Positions 46,520 through 58,997 of a DNA stretch of 64,000 nt are shown in pieces. The position numbers were made by a program, and so were the translations under genes. Numbering within the stretch: position 1 is the first letter of the stretch; every line of letters starts with the position of its first letter. This stretch comes from Saturnia japonica (taxonomy: Eukaryota > Arthropoda > Insecta > Lepidoptera > Saturniidae): the NCBI GenBank assembly GCA_033032175.1, contig CM065322.1:1-64000 (forward strand). The letters are read 5' to 3'. A model generated the notes under the pieces. That model was not told the origin of the DNA. It did not search any database and saw only the letters and a list, made by a program, of their open reading frames with translations.

Positions 46520-46975
46520 TATTGCTTTATTTAGAACTCACTACACTATTAGCCCGAGGGACCCTAAACTAGATCCGCTGATGGCTTTTACAGCTTTACC
46601 GTGGCTTGGGGGCGAGCGCTTAAGGCACTTAGCCGTGTAAGTATGGGCAATCTAACTAATTCCCTGTCCATAAGAATTCGACCTAAATTCCTGGAAGAAT
46701 GGAAGGAACATTTTTATATGTATATAGTGATCTGTAAAAATGGTCGAAACTGACTATCGAAAAAAAAAGATTCCTTACAGAAGCTATGTACCTATGTGGT
46801 GTGCACGTATGTATAAACATATTGTGTGTAATGACTAATGATGTATGTGGTTAGTAAAGTGATTACGAGTGCAGTGTTACTTGTATTGCGCAAGCGGCTG
46901 CATGAGACTCAGGGGACTATACCGAGAGAAACGGACCTAGGCTTGAGTTGTCGTGAGAGAGGGAGGTCACAACGA
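46520..46975 (+). repeat. Diverged relative of the 800-bp insertion at 19034
   Basis: Shared words in order: ACTACACTRTTAGCC, GGGGGCGARCGCTTARGGCA, TGGTGTGCACGT, GTTACTTGTATTGCGC and AACGGACCTAGGCTTG. They match 19160-19690. No flanking duplication is obvious. Confidence 0.65.
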
Positions 46976-47299
46976 AAGATGTGCGGGAACAAAGTTAGCC
47001 ACCCGTCTCCTGCGGAGGGACTGGTGGTTACGCGGGCGTGGGCGCGAACACGCTCTGTTTGGAAAGATACTATATTCGCCAAACACTACACTTAAATCGG
47101 TTTATGATTTGATGCGCATACGATTCGAGCGACTAGCGATATACCTCTTTCATATCAAAGAAGCAGAGTGAGTGAAACGTACGACCGAAGTGCCGGGAGC
47201 GAGTGATGTAAGAAAGAGAGCAGACGTAATCTATATTATTGTGAATTTTATAAGTATTGTAAAGTATACGTCTGAAACTTATTATTAACGTTTTGGTCG

Positions 47300-47890
47300 G
47301 ACTTTAATAATAATAAATGATTTTCGTCATTATTACATAATGAATATGCATCGATTTATTTGATTTAGTGCAGGTTGGCCTTTGACCTTTAAGTACGAAT
47401 TTTGGCCAAGTGTTTATCGAACACATAGCTGACCTAAAGATTGAAAGTTTCGAAATACGGCTGCAATATTTTCTGGTCATTCCATACGAATTTAGGTAGT
47501 AGTTTATAAAAATAAAATAATATAAATGAATACACACGGACGAAATGACAACGCTTCATACTTAACAATGCAAACAGCGCATAATGACAATTTTTCTTAG
47601 AATAAGCAGACTCTATATCGTCATTAATCCACAAATCCTCACAATTGCTCTCCAATGATAATATTCGCATAGATGATATATTTTTAGTGATTTCTGTCAG
47701 TACCGCTCCATCGTACCTTTTACTCTGAGTAACTACTCAATCTCTTCGATGTATCCACTGTGCTCTGAACTAAGAATACTAGAATTTTGACATGTTTCTT
47801 CCAAAATGACTATATCAACGTTATTACACATTACATAATGATATGATAATATATTATGACAAGTGTTCGAAATTATTATATTTTCCTTAA
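47300..47890 (-). pseudogene. LINE endonuclease remnant (Jockey-like)
   Basis: The minus strand reads NNVDIVILEETCQNSSILSS (catalytic E in EET), then SKNISSMRILSLESNCEDLW in another frame. It continues with fragments LPKFVWNDQKILQPYFE and RSKANLH..IKSIDAY that fit the later endonuclease region. Frameshifted and stopped many times. No RT is attached. Confidence 0.65.
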
Positions 47891-48069
47891 TATTGAACCG
47901 ATATTGTGATTAACTGACTATAAATTGGCTAACGTATACACATTCCAAGTAATTTCTTGCTACATACCGGACTTCGGAGTAGAGTCTAGTCTAACAGACA
48001 TCTCATATTCTATCTGACTTATCGGTTTTATTTCACAAAGAAAATGAAGAATACTTAAGGTTTTTTATA

Positions 48070-48180
48070 CAACAAAAGTAGCAAACAAGCATACGGCCCG
48101 TCCACTGGTAAGTGGCTACCATAGAATGTGGAAACTTACATACTTACGGTTCAAACTTGAACCTCCCTATTCAATGAGCT
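48070..48180 (+). repeat. Dispersed repeat fragment (family F)
   Basis: AAACAAGCATACGGCCCGTC then CACTGGTAAGTGGCTACCAT, a familiar lepidopteran repeat wording. Confidence 0.6.
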
Positions 48181-48569
48181 TTTTGTGTTTACTAAGACTT
48201 TTAATTTATAAAACAAAAATCATCGACATTATATATATATATTAATTCGTCTTCATAAGTACTTAATAGTAATAATTTATTCAGGCAAAATACATTTTTT
48301 CTACACTTTACAAACACACACATATTATAAACATAGAACGTTTTAAAACAAAACTCTTAATGTAAGTAGGTTTTAATTTAAACGGTTTACTTGTTATTAA
48401 TTGTTGTGTGACAAATGCATGCGGAGTCGCGGGCGCAGCTAGTTTATTGTAAACCTATTCAAATGACGTGCAGTTAGCGCAATCATGTACACGCAGTATA
48501 TGTATACCTGTATTATGTTCATTAATCGCTTCACAGCTCACTCGATAATTAATCAACTATATTGAAACA

Positions 48570-48604
48570 ATAGTCCCGCACCCCGCACCCCGCTCCCCGC
48601 TCTC
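48570..48604 (+). repeat. C-rich short tandem repeat
   Basis: Repeats of CCCCGCA/CCCCGCT over about 35 bp. Confidence 0.7.
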
Positions 48605-48762
48605 CTCAGTGTGTGAATTATTTACAAGACACAACATTAGTCAATATAAACAAAAGCAGAAACATTGTAGTCGGTCGCGCCTTAAGCCCGCGTCGCGCCG
48701 CACCGGATATGAGAGGTTCCACTTCAAATGAAAATAATGATCAAAATACGTGATGAGAGTAC

Positions 48763-48812
48763 CACTGTACCGTGGCACTGTGGCACTGTGACACTGTGAC
48801 ACTGTGGCGCCA
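48763..48812 (+). repeat. 9-bp minisatellite (CACTGTGGC-type)
   Basis: About five units of CACTGTGGC/CACTGTGAC. Confidence 0.8.
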
Positions 48813-49557
48813 CCCAGCGCTGACTCACTGTTACATAAACCAAGCATCCGCATGCACTCTAGTGGGGGAGGATCAGCTCTCGGGAACTTCTTACAGCCCA
48901 ACCAAACTGATAAATTGACAACGTTAAACTCACGTGACCCTCTGTTTAGTGTGGTTTATTGTAATATAACAGTAATTTTAGAATGTAATGAAAAAATATA
49001 ATGTAGGAAGACATTAAAATGATATGTTATGTAAATAAGTAGGTCGTTCTTTATGTAATATAAGCCAACCAACGGCGTGACTCGCGACTCGTGACGTAAC
49101 CAACAGATAATAATAAAACATAATGCTCACCAATTATATATCAACTTTTCATATGTTTATGTGGGTACTGTTTGTTAGTTGATATCGCGCGCTTGCGTTT
49201 GCGCCCTCACCCTAACTCCCGTTACTAATTTATTCATAGACTTTTATAATTTTCACTTCTTTGTGCAATCACTACTTGTAAAAGCTTGCAACAGATTAAA
49301 TATAAGAAAAAACTTGGACATCACAGTTCGCTACTCGCGCTGCGACGGTCATGTGGCGTCACGGATGTGAACACGTTTGTTTCATGTAATACGTGAGGTC
49401 AGATGTCGGATGTCGCAGAGGAACGCTTTTGAAACATCCTGTACATTAATTTACATTTGAGTAAAATGATTTGATAACAGCAATCTAAGACTGTTTTATC
49501 TCTTTTGTCTACTCTCGCAGGTGTATGTAGTGTTGCACAGACAGTGCGAGCGGGTCG
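48813..49557. other. Non-coding, nothing recognised
   Basis: No ORF with family motifs and no repeat copy recognised. Confidence 0.4.
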
Positions 49558-49592
49558 TTACGCGACGTGACGCGACGTGACGCGACGTGTGA
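49558..49592 (+). repeat. 10-bp CpG-rich minisatellite
   Basis: Three to four units of GTGACGCGAC in tandem. Confidence 0.8.
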
Positions 49593-49689
49593 TGTAGTTA
49601 CCCAATGCAATACAGATCCACTCACTCGATGTGATGTACGCAACTAATGCACATAGCTCGCGACGCAGCTTCGACCGCCTGAATTCATT

Positions 49690-50010
49690 GCGAACACATG
49701 CGTTTAAGTGCGTGTATGAAGTATGTGTTAGTTTGTATGTGTAATTGTGAGTGTGTGTAAGTATTTTTGTGGATAAGTTTGTCTGTGAATGTGTAAGTAT
49801 GTATGTATATGTATGAAATTGGGTGTATGTTTGTGTAAATATACGAAAGCGTGTGTGTATTTGTATGTGTGTGTGAGCATGTTTATATAAATGGCTGTGT
49901 AAGTGTGTATGCGAGTAAGACTGTGCCGGCGTATGTAAGTATGTGTGTGTGTGAGAGAGAGAGAGTTTGTCTGTTGAGAGTGTGTGTTGGAGTCTCGTGT
50001 GCTGTTGCGA
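49690..50010 (+). repeat. Degenerate (GT)n-rich microsatellite
   Basis: About 300 bp of GTGTGT, GTAAGT and GTATGT words with few interruptions. Open frames across it on either strand are repeat translations. Confidence 0.8.
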
Positions 50011-50629
50011 AAACAAGATTCGTATTTAACGTTAAGCTGCAAGCTGCAAGTATGTATACTTAATACGTAATATAACATAGTAAAGCTTTGTTTTTTATTC
50101 TGAGTATGAATGTGATCGTCTTTAGTCCGACATGTCTGAAACATGTTGTTGAAACAGGTTTTGTATAATGAATTTGACTTTAGATATATTTTAATGTCTA
50201 TCAGAGAACTCTGCATAGATACGGCCGACAAGTGCAGCACGTGACTTGCTTGTATCGCCGCTACATCTTTATGGATATTCTTCATAGTATAAGGTTCTGT
50301 TCGGGAGCACAATGAATAAACCATCACGTTATAGTTACATTCTATTATACTCTTTACATATAGTCTTTAATTACGTTTATACTATTTATATTCTTATCCT
50401 ACAAGTATCAACCAGCCTAACAGCCTAAAGAGTAAGTCACCCTTGATAGCTCACAATGCGATGTGGGTCACTATTTTATAACTACTCAGGCAAAATAATC
50501 TCCACGTCATATATGCAGTTAAACTTATAACGTAAGGTAGAGGGCGCCCGTTTCTTCAAAACTCCTCATTTGTCTAAGGAACTCATACGATTGTGAAGTG
50601 GTTTCTTGTGATCGCTCTCGTGGTCGGAC

Positions 50630-50760
50630 ACAAAAATTATGTCGTTGAATACAATTTTCAGAGAAACGAATGACGTAACATTCACGTGGATCTGTTATGG
50701 TGTCTGGTGTTATTACCGCTTCACTATTTTTCTCTTATAAGATAATCAGTAGAGTGGCAT
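50630..50760 (+). pseudogene. Possible mariner/Tc1 transposase scrap
   Basis: The + frame reads RMT, a stop, then HSRGSVMVSGVITAS, resembling the SVMVWGGI block of mariner/Tc1 transposases. Too short and mutated to be sure. Confidence 0.3.
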
Positions 50761-51099
50761 GGAGCCCGCTTGATATTAAAAACAGGAATATAGCCCAGCC
50801 TGAGCATAGTGGCGGGATCTCACTCCCGAGGACTAGGTGGTGCAACTCGCTCTCGATCTCTCTGGAGTGACAGCATAGCGAGGGATGACTCCGCTCGAGT
50901 TAGTAGTGTGTGCCTGCGCCTGCGCAGCGGCCGCCGCACTATCGGTTCGGCGCGGCGCGACGCGACAACTGAAACGTTATGATTTATCGTCAGGCGATAT
51001 CTTATAAAATAACAGTCGAATTGTGAACCGAACCTTCCACAAGTACACTACAACACAACCAACTCACATTTGGGAATTATAATAATCCATGGTTAGACT

Positions 51100-51125
51100 C
51101 TCTCTGTGTGTGCATGTGTATGTTT

Positions 51126-51162
<37 letters not shown>

Positions 51163-51165
51163 ACA
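51100..51165 (+). repeat. (TG)n microsatellite
   Basis: Long TG run with a few AT interruptions. Confidence 0.9.
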
Positions 51166-51169
51166 TTGA

Positions 51170-52030
51170 ATATTCATTAATTAGGAATAAATTATGAATT
51201 AAATCATACAAAATAAAATGATGATAAGTAGAGTGTGACGTCGCGTCTTCATAAGTATGTGTGTCGCGAAGTAAGCAACTGTTCTACAGATCTGGCTCAA
51301 CTTGAAATAAGTTACATAACCGCGCACTCGCGCGTATTCTCAATAATATGATACTTGGTGTTTGCAAACACATAAGCAGTGAACAGTACGGTTACTCGCC
51401 CAGGGACCAGCTCATACATACATTTAGCGCGGGACGCTGCAGCTTCATCGCTGCGTCCGCTGTATTCGCTGCATGCGCTCGCACCGGCTCTTAGCGGAGG
51501 CGGTTTCAACTCACAATACACTTAATTAAATGTTAAGTAACAGCCTATGACATGACTCACTAGGATCTTATAACTGTAACACTTTCATCTGGGAATTAAA
51601 ACCATGTCACGCGCTCGTAAAACATATCCACGATTTCGGTAATATTATTCATTAAAATAAAAGCCAGGCGGAACGATCAAAAAATTACAATTGCCCTTCT
51701 CTTGAAGATAGACGTACTTTGTATGAAGTAAAGTATTATTCCTGCAGAAATTACTAATAATTTTTAAGATACAAGCTGACATATTTCTAAGTTTTTTGTC
51801 CTTTTTCAAATCTTCTATTTAGAAATTGTACCAGATGTGATATGCCTGAATATATAACTGTAAAATAGTTATTTGTTATCGCAGCACGACATAGTGACTA
51901 CACTGTGCCTGATGTTGAGCACAGTATAATCCAACAACATAGGCGTCTAGCGCGGGATCTACAATCCATAGCCAGTCGCCGCTATAATTCCGGTCTGCTC
52001 AATTGTCTCTTCACGTTATATTTCAAGGAG
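51170..52030. other. Non-coding, nothing recognised
   Basis: No supported feature. Confidence 0.4.
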
Positions 52031-52034
52031 TTCA

Positions 52035-52150
52035 TGTGGTTGGGAGGAACACACTGTCCGGGAGGCAGTTCTACACTTTATATTGCGCACAGATAATAAG
52101 TTTCATAATTCGTGCCGAGACGGAGATTACCGTAAATCTGTGGCTCCGTG
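52035..52150 (+). repeat. Dispersed repeat family D, copy 2
   Basis: GGGAGGAACACACTGTCCGG, then GAGGCAGTTCTACAC and CGTGCCGAGACGGAGATTAC parallel 41350-41440. Confidence 0.6.
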
Positions 52151-53439
52151 TAGATATTGGATTTTATTAAAAAAATATTTCTTAATTTCGTTTTACGCAA
52201 TGGACGAATCGAAACATATTGCTCGCTGCGCTGGGGCTCGCTTCTAATTGAAGTACTACATTTTTATAATGTTTTCAATGTATATTATTGTAAAACTAAA
52301 ACTTGTGTAGGAGTGTAGTCTATTGTCGCGCCAAATTAATGAATAAATTAATCTAAATGTGAATTTAAATAAATTACATCGAGCAGAGCAGTAGGAGCAA
52401 CTAAATGCACATACATACTTGGTTTCATGTTAATAATTAAATATGATTGAAAGTGATTCGGCAATGAGTAATCGCACATAACTGATGAGTTATCTAGATG
52501 GAATTTTTTGTCATTAGCAGCAAGTTGCCGCAGCGCGCAACGACAACTGGTTTTAATGAACTTAATTACTAAATCACTAACATTATAAATGGTTTTCAAT
52601 ATAATAATAGTGTCGGATTGAGGTCGAGAAATTCTCCCGAGTATGTACGAATAGAGTACAGTGGTAATCACACTGCGAGGCACATAGGGCGGGCGCGGCG
52701 CGACGTGGGCGGACGCTCGTGACTCGACCACGTCACGACCGCGACATCTTGGCTGCCGTTTAGGGCTGACGTCGATCTCATTGGCAGACATTAACCTGCG
52801 TTGTGTCAATTGTTTCTAAATAATGATATAACTTAATAAGTAGAAACCACTCGTGTTGCGCCGCGTCGTCTCTTGCGAAACGCACTCTATGAATGTTTAG
52901 TTGGTACAAGGCGAAGCAATTTTTCCTCCTACCAGTTATTTCCACAGTATTTGGTTGAACTGTTCCGAGGCAAAGTGTAACAACAGAGTAAAAGCGAGCG
53001 GAGTTCAGGCCCGGGCGGTAACTGGTTCTACTAATTAATGAGTATTTATTTAATATCATTAATATTATCTTTGTGTTGCTATGAACGATTCTTTGTACAA
53101 TATCTAAATTCATGTATTCATATTTATCAATTGATTAGCCAAGTTCAATGGTCAGTCCTGAAATTTATTTATAACAACTTAAAATATCATTTCTTCTTAT
53201 AACTTGGGATAATATATTGAATCATAAGGTCTGACTTGGCTAGTTCGAATATACGAATTATTATTAAGTACCTACTAAAACAGTAATGGAAGAGCCCTGT
53301 GTTAGCTAGTTTCTACCAACAAGCCAAATTTTCGGAATAATAAAATAATAACTTACAGCTTTACAACTTGCGAAGGCTTTAATATAATTTGTATATGAAA
53401 ACTAGCCATATATAGATGCCATATTCATATTACAAAAGC
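52151..53439. other. Non-coding, nothing recognised
   Basis: Minus-strand frames of 111-153 codons (52348-52809, 52778-53113) lack motifs, splice context or coding character. Confidence 0.35.
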
Positions 53440-54035
53440 GTGAAATTCAAGCAATATACAGCATGAGACCTCGCGAATCACTAAAGAACAAATTCCAGGA
53501 ATATGGTATATTAACTTTGCCTTCCCAATATATATTTGATGACATAATGTATATTCGCAAAAACTTAGTCAAGCTAAATTTTGCCAAATATCAGCACAAT
53601 ATTAATACTAAAAATAGATATAAAATATTTGTACAGTGTTTTAGACTTAGTAAGATTAATAAAAGTTTTTAGGTAATAGTTTTAGATTCTATAACATGAT
53701 CCCGAAGCACATTACTGATTTGCCGGACAACAAGTTCAAGAACCATGTCAAGCGAGTTTTTCTGTCAAAAGGTTATATTATAGGGTGGATCAGTATGTGA
53801 ATAATAGAGACGCCTGAAAGTGACTCCCTTTCTGTGCATCCACTAAATTATTATTATTTTGTACCTGTTATATTAAACACTTATACAGTTGAAAAAAAGT
53901 TAAACCCGATCGAGTATTTTGCCGATTCTTCTCGATGTCTGGGACGTTTTCCGAATCGGCAGTAGTGTTTTGACGTTCATAAGTGCCTTTTTACGGCCTA
54001 AATTGAATAAGGATTATTTTGATTTTGATTTAATA
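53440..54035 (+). pseudogene. LINE 3' end (Jockey-like), second good copy
   Basis: IQAIYSMRPRESLKNKFQEY, GILTLPSQYIF, FRLSKINKSF, then a frame break and IPKHITDLPDNKFKNHVKRV closely follow the 28.8-kb copy. The 3' tail (AACCCGATCGAGTATTTTGC; TCTTCTCGATGTCTGGGACG; CATAAGTGCC) also matches. It ends in a TTTGATTTTGATTT tract near 54015-54030. Confidence 0.85.
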
Positions 54036-54899
54036 GAATTGATAAATTATAATAAAGTTATAAAAAATTTACTACATTCTGATTTATTCCCTTGTATTCA
54101 TTCTGGATGCCAAATTTGAACTTTCTAGATCACCTAGAACTGGGTCAGAGTTTTGATCTATAGGTCAATGATAAAAATGACGATTTTAGGATGTTAATAT
54201 CTAAATAACTGTTTGAGGTGTGTTTATAAAATTTCAAGCACATATGTATCTCACGAGTCTATATGAATATATGAACCTAATTTGACATGTTATGTTATGT
54301 GTTGTTATGTTTGAAATAGTTTTTGAGTTATGAGGGGTCATAAGTGGCTCTAAATGTCTCGTATAATATTACACACGGTACCGCTCGCCATTCTGTTAGC
54401 TTGAACTTGTCTTGATACACTACCGCGTCTTACTTACGACACGGGATCTAGATCGCAGATTGCAAATCAATAACTGCCGATATTTTGCACAGAACTACAT
54501 CCATGTGGAATTAATGGCGTACAATAACAGAGGTGATTTGTGATCCAAAAATACCATTAAAAACTAAGAGTCCAGCCTATGATGATACGGACGTGTAATA
54601 CAAAAACCCATTGACCACGTAGTGAGAAAATACCTTTTCTTGGCTACAACAAAAAAGAGAACGAAGCAGGCCGCGGACTAGCCTTGGAGGATATGAACTG
54701 GTTCATTTTTATGATTTTAATGAACTCATCGATCACATTAATAGACTTGGTTCTACATTTTTATCTATATTATAATACTAGATGAGTACACAATACGTGT
54801 CTATGACGTTACGTTGAACCAAATAAAAATTATGAAACCAATATTTTTTTTATTATAAATAGTTTGCGATACATTAAATTAATTGTATGTTGTGTTGTA
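54036..54899. other. Non-coding, nothing recognised
   Basis: AT-rich, no supported feature. Confidence 0.4.
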
Positions 54900-54907
54900 T
54901 TTTATAG

Positions 54908-55065
54908 TTCCGCACCCGTACCCGCAAGCATCCGCACCCGCACCCGCACCCGCACCCGCACCCGCACCCGCACCCGCACCCGCATCCGCACCCGCATCCG
55001 CTCCCGCACCCGCACCCGCACTCACACATGCACCCGCACCCGCCCTTACCCACACCCGCACCATC
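54908..55065 (+). repeat. (CACCCG)n hexamer microsatellite
   Basis: About 25 units of CACCCG with CATCCG and CTCCCG variants. The same hexamer on the minus strand forms the Ala-Gly exon at 27487-27590. Confidence 0.9.
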
Positions 55066-56595
55066 CACGCGACACGCGACGAATGTCATCGCTACAAGAC
55101 AAGCTGTACATCGCGACTCAATGCGAAACATCGCGCCTCCCTTGTAATGTGACGATTAATCAAAGTTGAATCTAGAAACATAGAAGCAAGGCGTTTTGAA
55201 CAAAATAACATTATTGCATACATTATAAACAGTACAGATTAAATGTTATTAAAGTCCCAAACTTGCAACCGGACTTCACCTTGTGTAATATTGAAGAAAA
55301 AACCCATATTACATGTTATTAATAAGGTAAAAACGTGAACTGCGTTTGGTTCAGTTCGGTTCAGTTTACGTAACCGCTAACCGGCTAGCGCGGCTAACGC
55401 GCCTGCGCTCGACGCGGCTCACAGACCACTTTACTTTCAGTTTATTTTAACATCGAAGGTAACGCATTGAATGTATTTAATCCAAGTAAAAGCAATGTTT
55501 ATTTTAAAAATAATATTTTTAATTTCTTCGAATAAACTGGTAAACAAACACCGTCGACGCAATTAATATGAGAAAGGGACATGGCCCTGAATTATTTCCG
55601 AGTTTATTTTAATATAATGTGTTGAATCAGTTAAAATGCCTACAAAAGCAATATTACAGGAGTTTTGGTTCCGGTCACTTTTCGTATTTCGTTCTATAAT
55701 CCACCTGATGGTGTATATATACACACTCACACACATATCACGAATTGCGTATATTAACAGTAGTCGTGATTGACACGCTTTGCATATATCGGGATATATA
55801 TACATATAATATATTTTTATTAATTTCCCTTAAAACCCTCAAAGATTATTTTTAGGTAAATTGTTATGGCTATATGTTCTCACATCTCTGTTTTATTATA
55901 GATATAAATTCCAAAAGATTATTAATTATACTTCATTGTCTTTACATTCATGATGACGTATACTTACACTTACGTTAATACTATATAGATATTAATTTCT
56001 AATTGTAATGAAGCGATGCGTCCTGCAGAGTGCGGAGTGCCGGAGTCCCGGAGTGCGAGTTCACGTTAAATGTTATAGAATAGAACTCATGAACAATTCC
56101 GCACAATGCACCTGGTTGTTGGTGGAGCGCGGGCTCGCCGCATTTTACCATGTTATTGTCAGTATGCCTACAAAAACATGGATTTGACATTAACGGATTT
56201 GCAAAGGATTTTTTTTTTCAATAGGTGTTGCGGAAGCTTTTGCCAGTATTTTCTTTTCGTGTACGTTATATTGAAATTTCTGTCTTATCCTATGGTCCTT
56301 CTGTCGTTCGAGGTCGAAATTTAAGTATGTAAATGACGTAATAATAGCGCGGTGGTTAATTTAATAGAACTTTATAAAGATATATTGAGGCAACTTGAAA
56401 TCCACGATTCGCGCTTTAACCAAACTGTATCACATGTTTCATCAAATTACAGAATACAAATAAATATCACAATATTATGATCTAAAAATAAATACATTAC
56501 ATAATGAATAAAATCTCCGCTCATTTGCAGTCTCGACTCTCGAATGGGTGTTGCCTCTGGTGCCTATGAAATGTACACTATAACTTTTCGCGTAT
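55066..56595. other. Non-coding, nothing recognised
   Basis: No supported feature. Confidence 0.4.
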
Positions 56596-56599
56596 CGCT

Positions 56600-57325
56600 C
56601 CTATTCCGTTTCAACTAACTCTTTCTTTCAGAGAGGTTTCCGTTCCGATAACCAACCATATGCCACTTCTAGGCGTTACTATGTCTTGAACCCTCAATTT
56701 TAACTCCTTCATTGAGTATAAAGCTCAGTTGGCTGCCAAACACATAAGTAAGGAGACGGTACTTCACTCGGAGTCAGTTGCTTGGTCTATATCAAGCACA
56801 AGTCTGATTGTGCATGGAGTACTGCTCTCATCTTTGGGACGGATCGGCCAATTATCAAGTTGAGGCATTGGAGGTAATCGAGAGACATGCCAAAAGACTC
56901 ATTGGCAACGATTCGCTAGTTGAGGCAAGGCAAGGCTGCAGGGCCTTGAAAATCGGTGTAAAGTTACCAGGCTATCAGTTTTTTTACCTGATACATTTCG
57001 GCGAGTGTGCGTTGGAATTGCACAGTTTAATTCCCCCTTCCTTGTTCCGATGGTGGCATCGGACTACAAGAGATATGGCGAAGCGTCATCAATTTATGGT
57101 TAATATATCCAGCAGTGCGCATAAATCTTTGTGCTAGCACATTTATCATGTACACCGCTAAAGAGTGGGTAAACTTTGCTGGATTTTATATTACTTGATA
57201 ATTGCAAGCTGGACACCTTCAAGTCTCAAGGCAAGCATGCTACATTGTAGAGCACATCATCATTTATGATCAGTTGAGATAGTGGTCAAACGCAAGCCTA
57301 TAATATAGTTAAAAAAAGAAGTATA
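56600..57325 (+). pseudogene. Jockey-like LINE RT C-terminus and 3' UTR (different family)
   Basis: The + strand reads VPITNHMPLLGVTMS, TLNFNSFIEYKAQLAAKHIS, QLLGLYQAQV, then CMEYCSHLWDGSANYQVEAL and ERHAKRLIGNDSL, FYLIHFGECALELHSLIPPS and TAKEWVN, with frame breaks near 56690, 56810 and 57130. This is the thumb and tail region of a well-known lepidopteran LINE. Its 3' UTR (CACATCATCATTTATGATCA and GTTGAGATAGTGG, 57257-57290) is shared with the SINE at 38393. Confidence 0.88.
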
Positions 57326-57404
57326 CACTTAAAATATAGCGTACATCCAGAAGAAACATCGGAAACGAGGTGAGACACGACCAGCCGCGAACATCACCTC
57401 TTTG

Positions 57405-57545
57405 CAAGTGAATGTCCCGTCAAAATCGGCCCAACCATTTTGGAGATTACCCGGAACAAACAGATAAACAAGTAGTTTAATTTTTTTTTATTAGTACCGT
57501 ATATACTCTCATATGCAGTTAGTAAAAAGACATTATTTTGTGTCA
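57405..57545 (+). repeat. Dispersed repeat family A, copy 3 (3' half)
   Basis: TCCCGTCAAAATCGGCCCAA then CCATTTTGGAGATTACCCGG and AACAAACAGATAAAC. 5' truncated. Confidence 0.8.
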
Positions 57546-57649
57546 TTTTCTTCAATTTTATTTATTTGAATAAATTAAATTATATTTGAAATTTGCCAAA
57601 TCCGCAAAGGTATTAAGTAACAACCGGACAGACAGTACAGACGTACAAT

Positions 57650-57795
57650 AGCTAGCGACCAGCCTGCGACCTGCCCGCAACGCACCCGCGAACCGCCCGC
57701 GACCCGCCCGCGACCCGCCCGTGACCCGCCCGTGACCCGTCCGAGACCCGCCCGCGTCCCGACCACGACCCGATCGCGACCATCCCGCGCCCCGG
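57650..57795 (+). repeat. GC-rich 10-bp minisatellite
   Basis: Degenerate tandem units of GACCCGCCCG, sharply bounded in AT-rich DNA. Confidence 0.85.
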
Positions 57796-57869
57796 CTAAT
57801 GAAGAAGATGAGAAGTGCGCTTAAAATATAAAATTACATATATTTATTTTAAAATATGTCTCTATTTCC

Positions 57870-58330
57870 AGAGGTTTAGCCCGTGCCATGTTGTCCGTCA
57901 GTTCATTTCCCCTAATTCAGTATTAATCTTTATCCAGATAAATTTATTAGTTAACTTGGGTATTTAATGTAGATTCAAATTACAGTTTTCTATTAAAATA
58001 TATACCGTAGAAGACATCACGAATTAAAAATCACGTGCGACCAAAGCAATCCCTCTCAGTAAAACGGTCGCGGTTGATTGGCCGGCCACTCCGGAATCCG
58101 CACCTATGATAAATTGCGTTGCGCGTCGTAAATTAAGCGTACTTTTCTTAACTATGTATTACATAACATACTATCACATCTGTATTCCCCGATACAAACC
58201 AAATGCGATCCAAATCTGCAACCACAGCGTGTCGAGTGAAACTCGTCGATATGAACATCTTACCGTCAAACTTTATACGAGTAGGTCGATCATAATGAAA
58301 GGCTTGTTTGTAGGTGAATAGATATAATCG
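57870..58330 (-). repeat. Dispersed repeat family B, partial copy
   Basis: TTCAGTATTAATCTTTATCC, AGATAAATTTATTAG and ACCTATGATAAATTGCGT parallel 59385-59535. Confidence 0.7.
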
Positions 58331-58997
58331 AATACTTTATGTAAGAGAGTATTCATTTTTTGTGAAACAAGTTCCAAGCGAATGCCGGGTTTGATGTTGT
58401 CGTGTTCTCTCAGGTCATCGTCGCCTCAGGACATTATGTAATAATAACATCAATGATCTCAGATTGAACCCTATTCTAATTCTAATCTATTCTGTGAACA
58501 TTACGACCAGTATGCCCAGTCATTTACTTTTACTTTTTACGTTATTAATTCTGTTGTTGACTTAATGTAGACTGTTTGAATATAATAACACCGGATGTTA
58601 AGTGAGATGTGCTCTACATGAGTATATATACCTATACCTCGAAAGTGGTTTAGCTCGCAGATTCTATTTTATACACACATCAGTAAGTCTACGGAAAAAG
58701 ATTATAACGAGCTAATCGTTACAATAAGGATGATAAGAAATAAATATAAAATTAAAAATAGACATTAAAAACAATACAAAGATAATTAAAATATAAACCA
58801 TAGTTTCTTAATGACAAATATTTTTTATCTATGTCAATGTATCGACACGTATAATATGTTATATGTATGACGCATATCTCAGAATACAGCTGTATCACAG
58901 AGTTCATTTGTTTAAAGGAGAAACTGTATTCTGAAGGACACGTATTGAGAAAAAAGTTAAAGTGATTAAGTAAAAGTAACAAACATATAAAATGAAG
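58331..58997. other. Non-coding, nothing recognised
   Basis: AT-rich, no supported feature. Confidence 0.4.

Noticed and set aside
49558..50327. Two long minus-strand His/Thr-rich frames
   Set aside because: They come from the GT-rich microsatellite read on the other strand.
52348..53113. Minus-strand frames of 111-153 codons as genes
   Set aside because: No domain, signal peptide or splice logic; the amino-acid make-up looks random.
54864..55169. Arg/Thr- or Ala/Pro-repeat proteins in several frames
   Set aside because: All are translations of the (CACCCG)n microsatellite.
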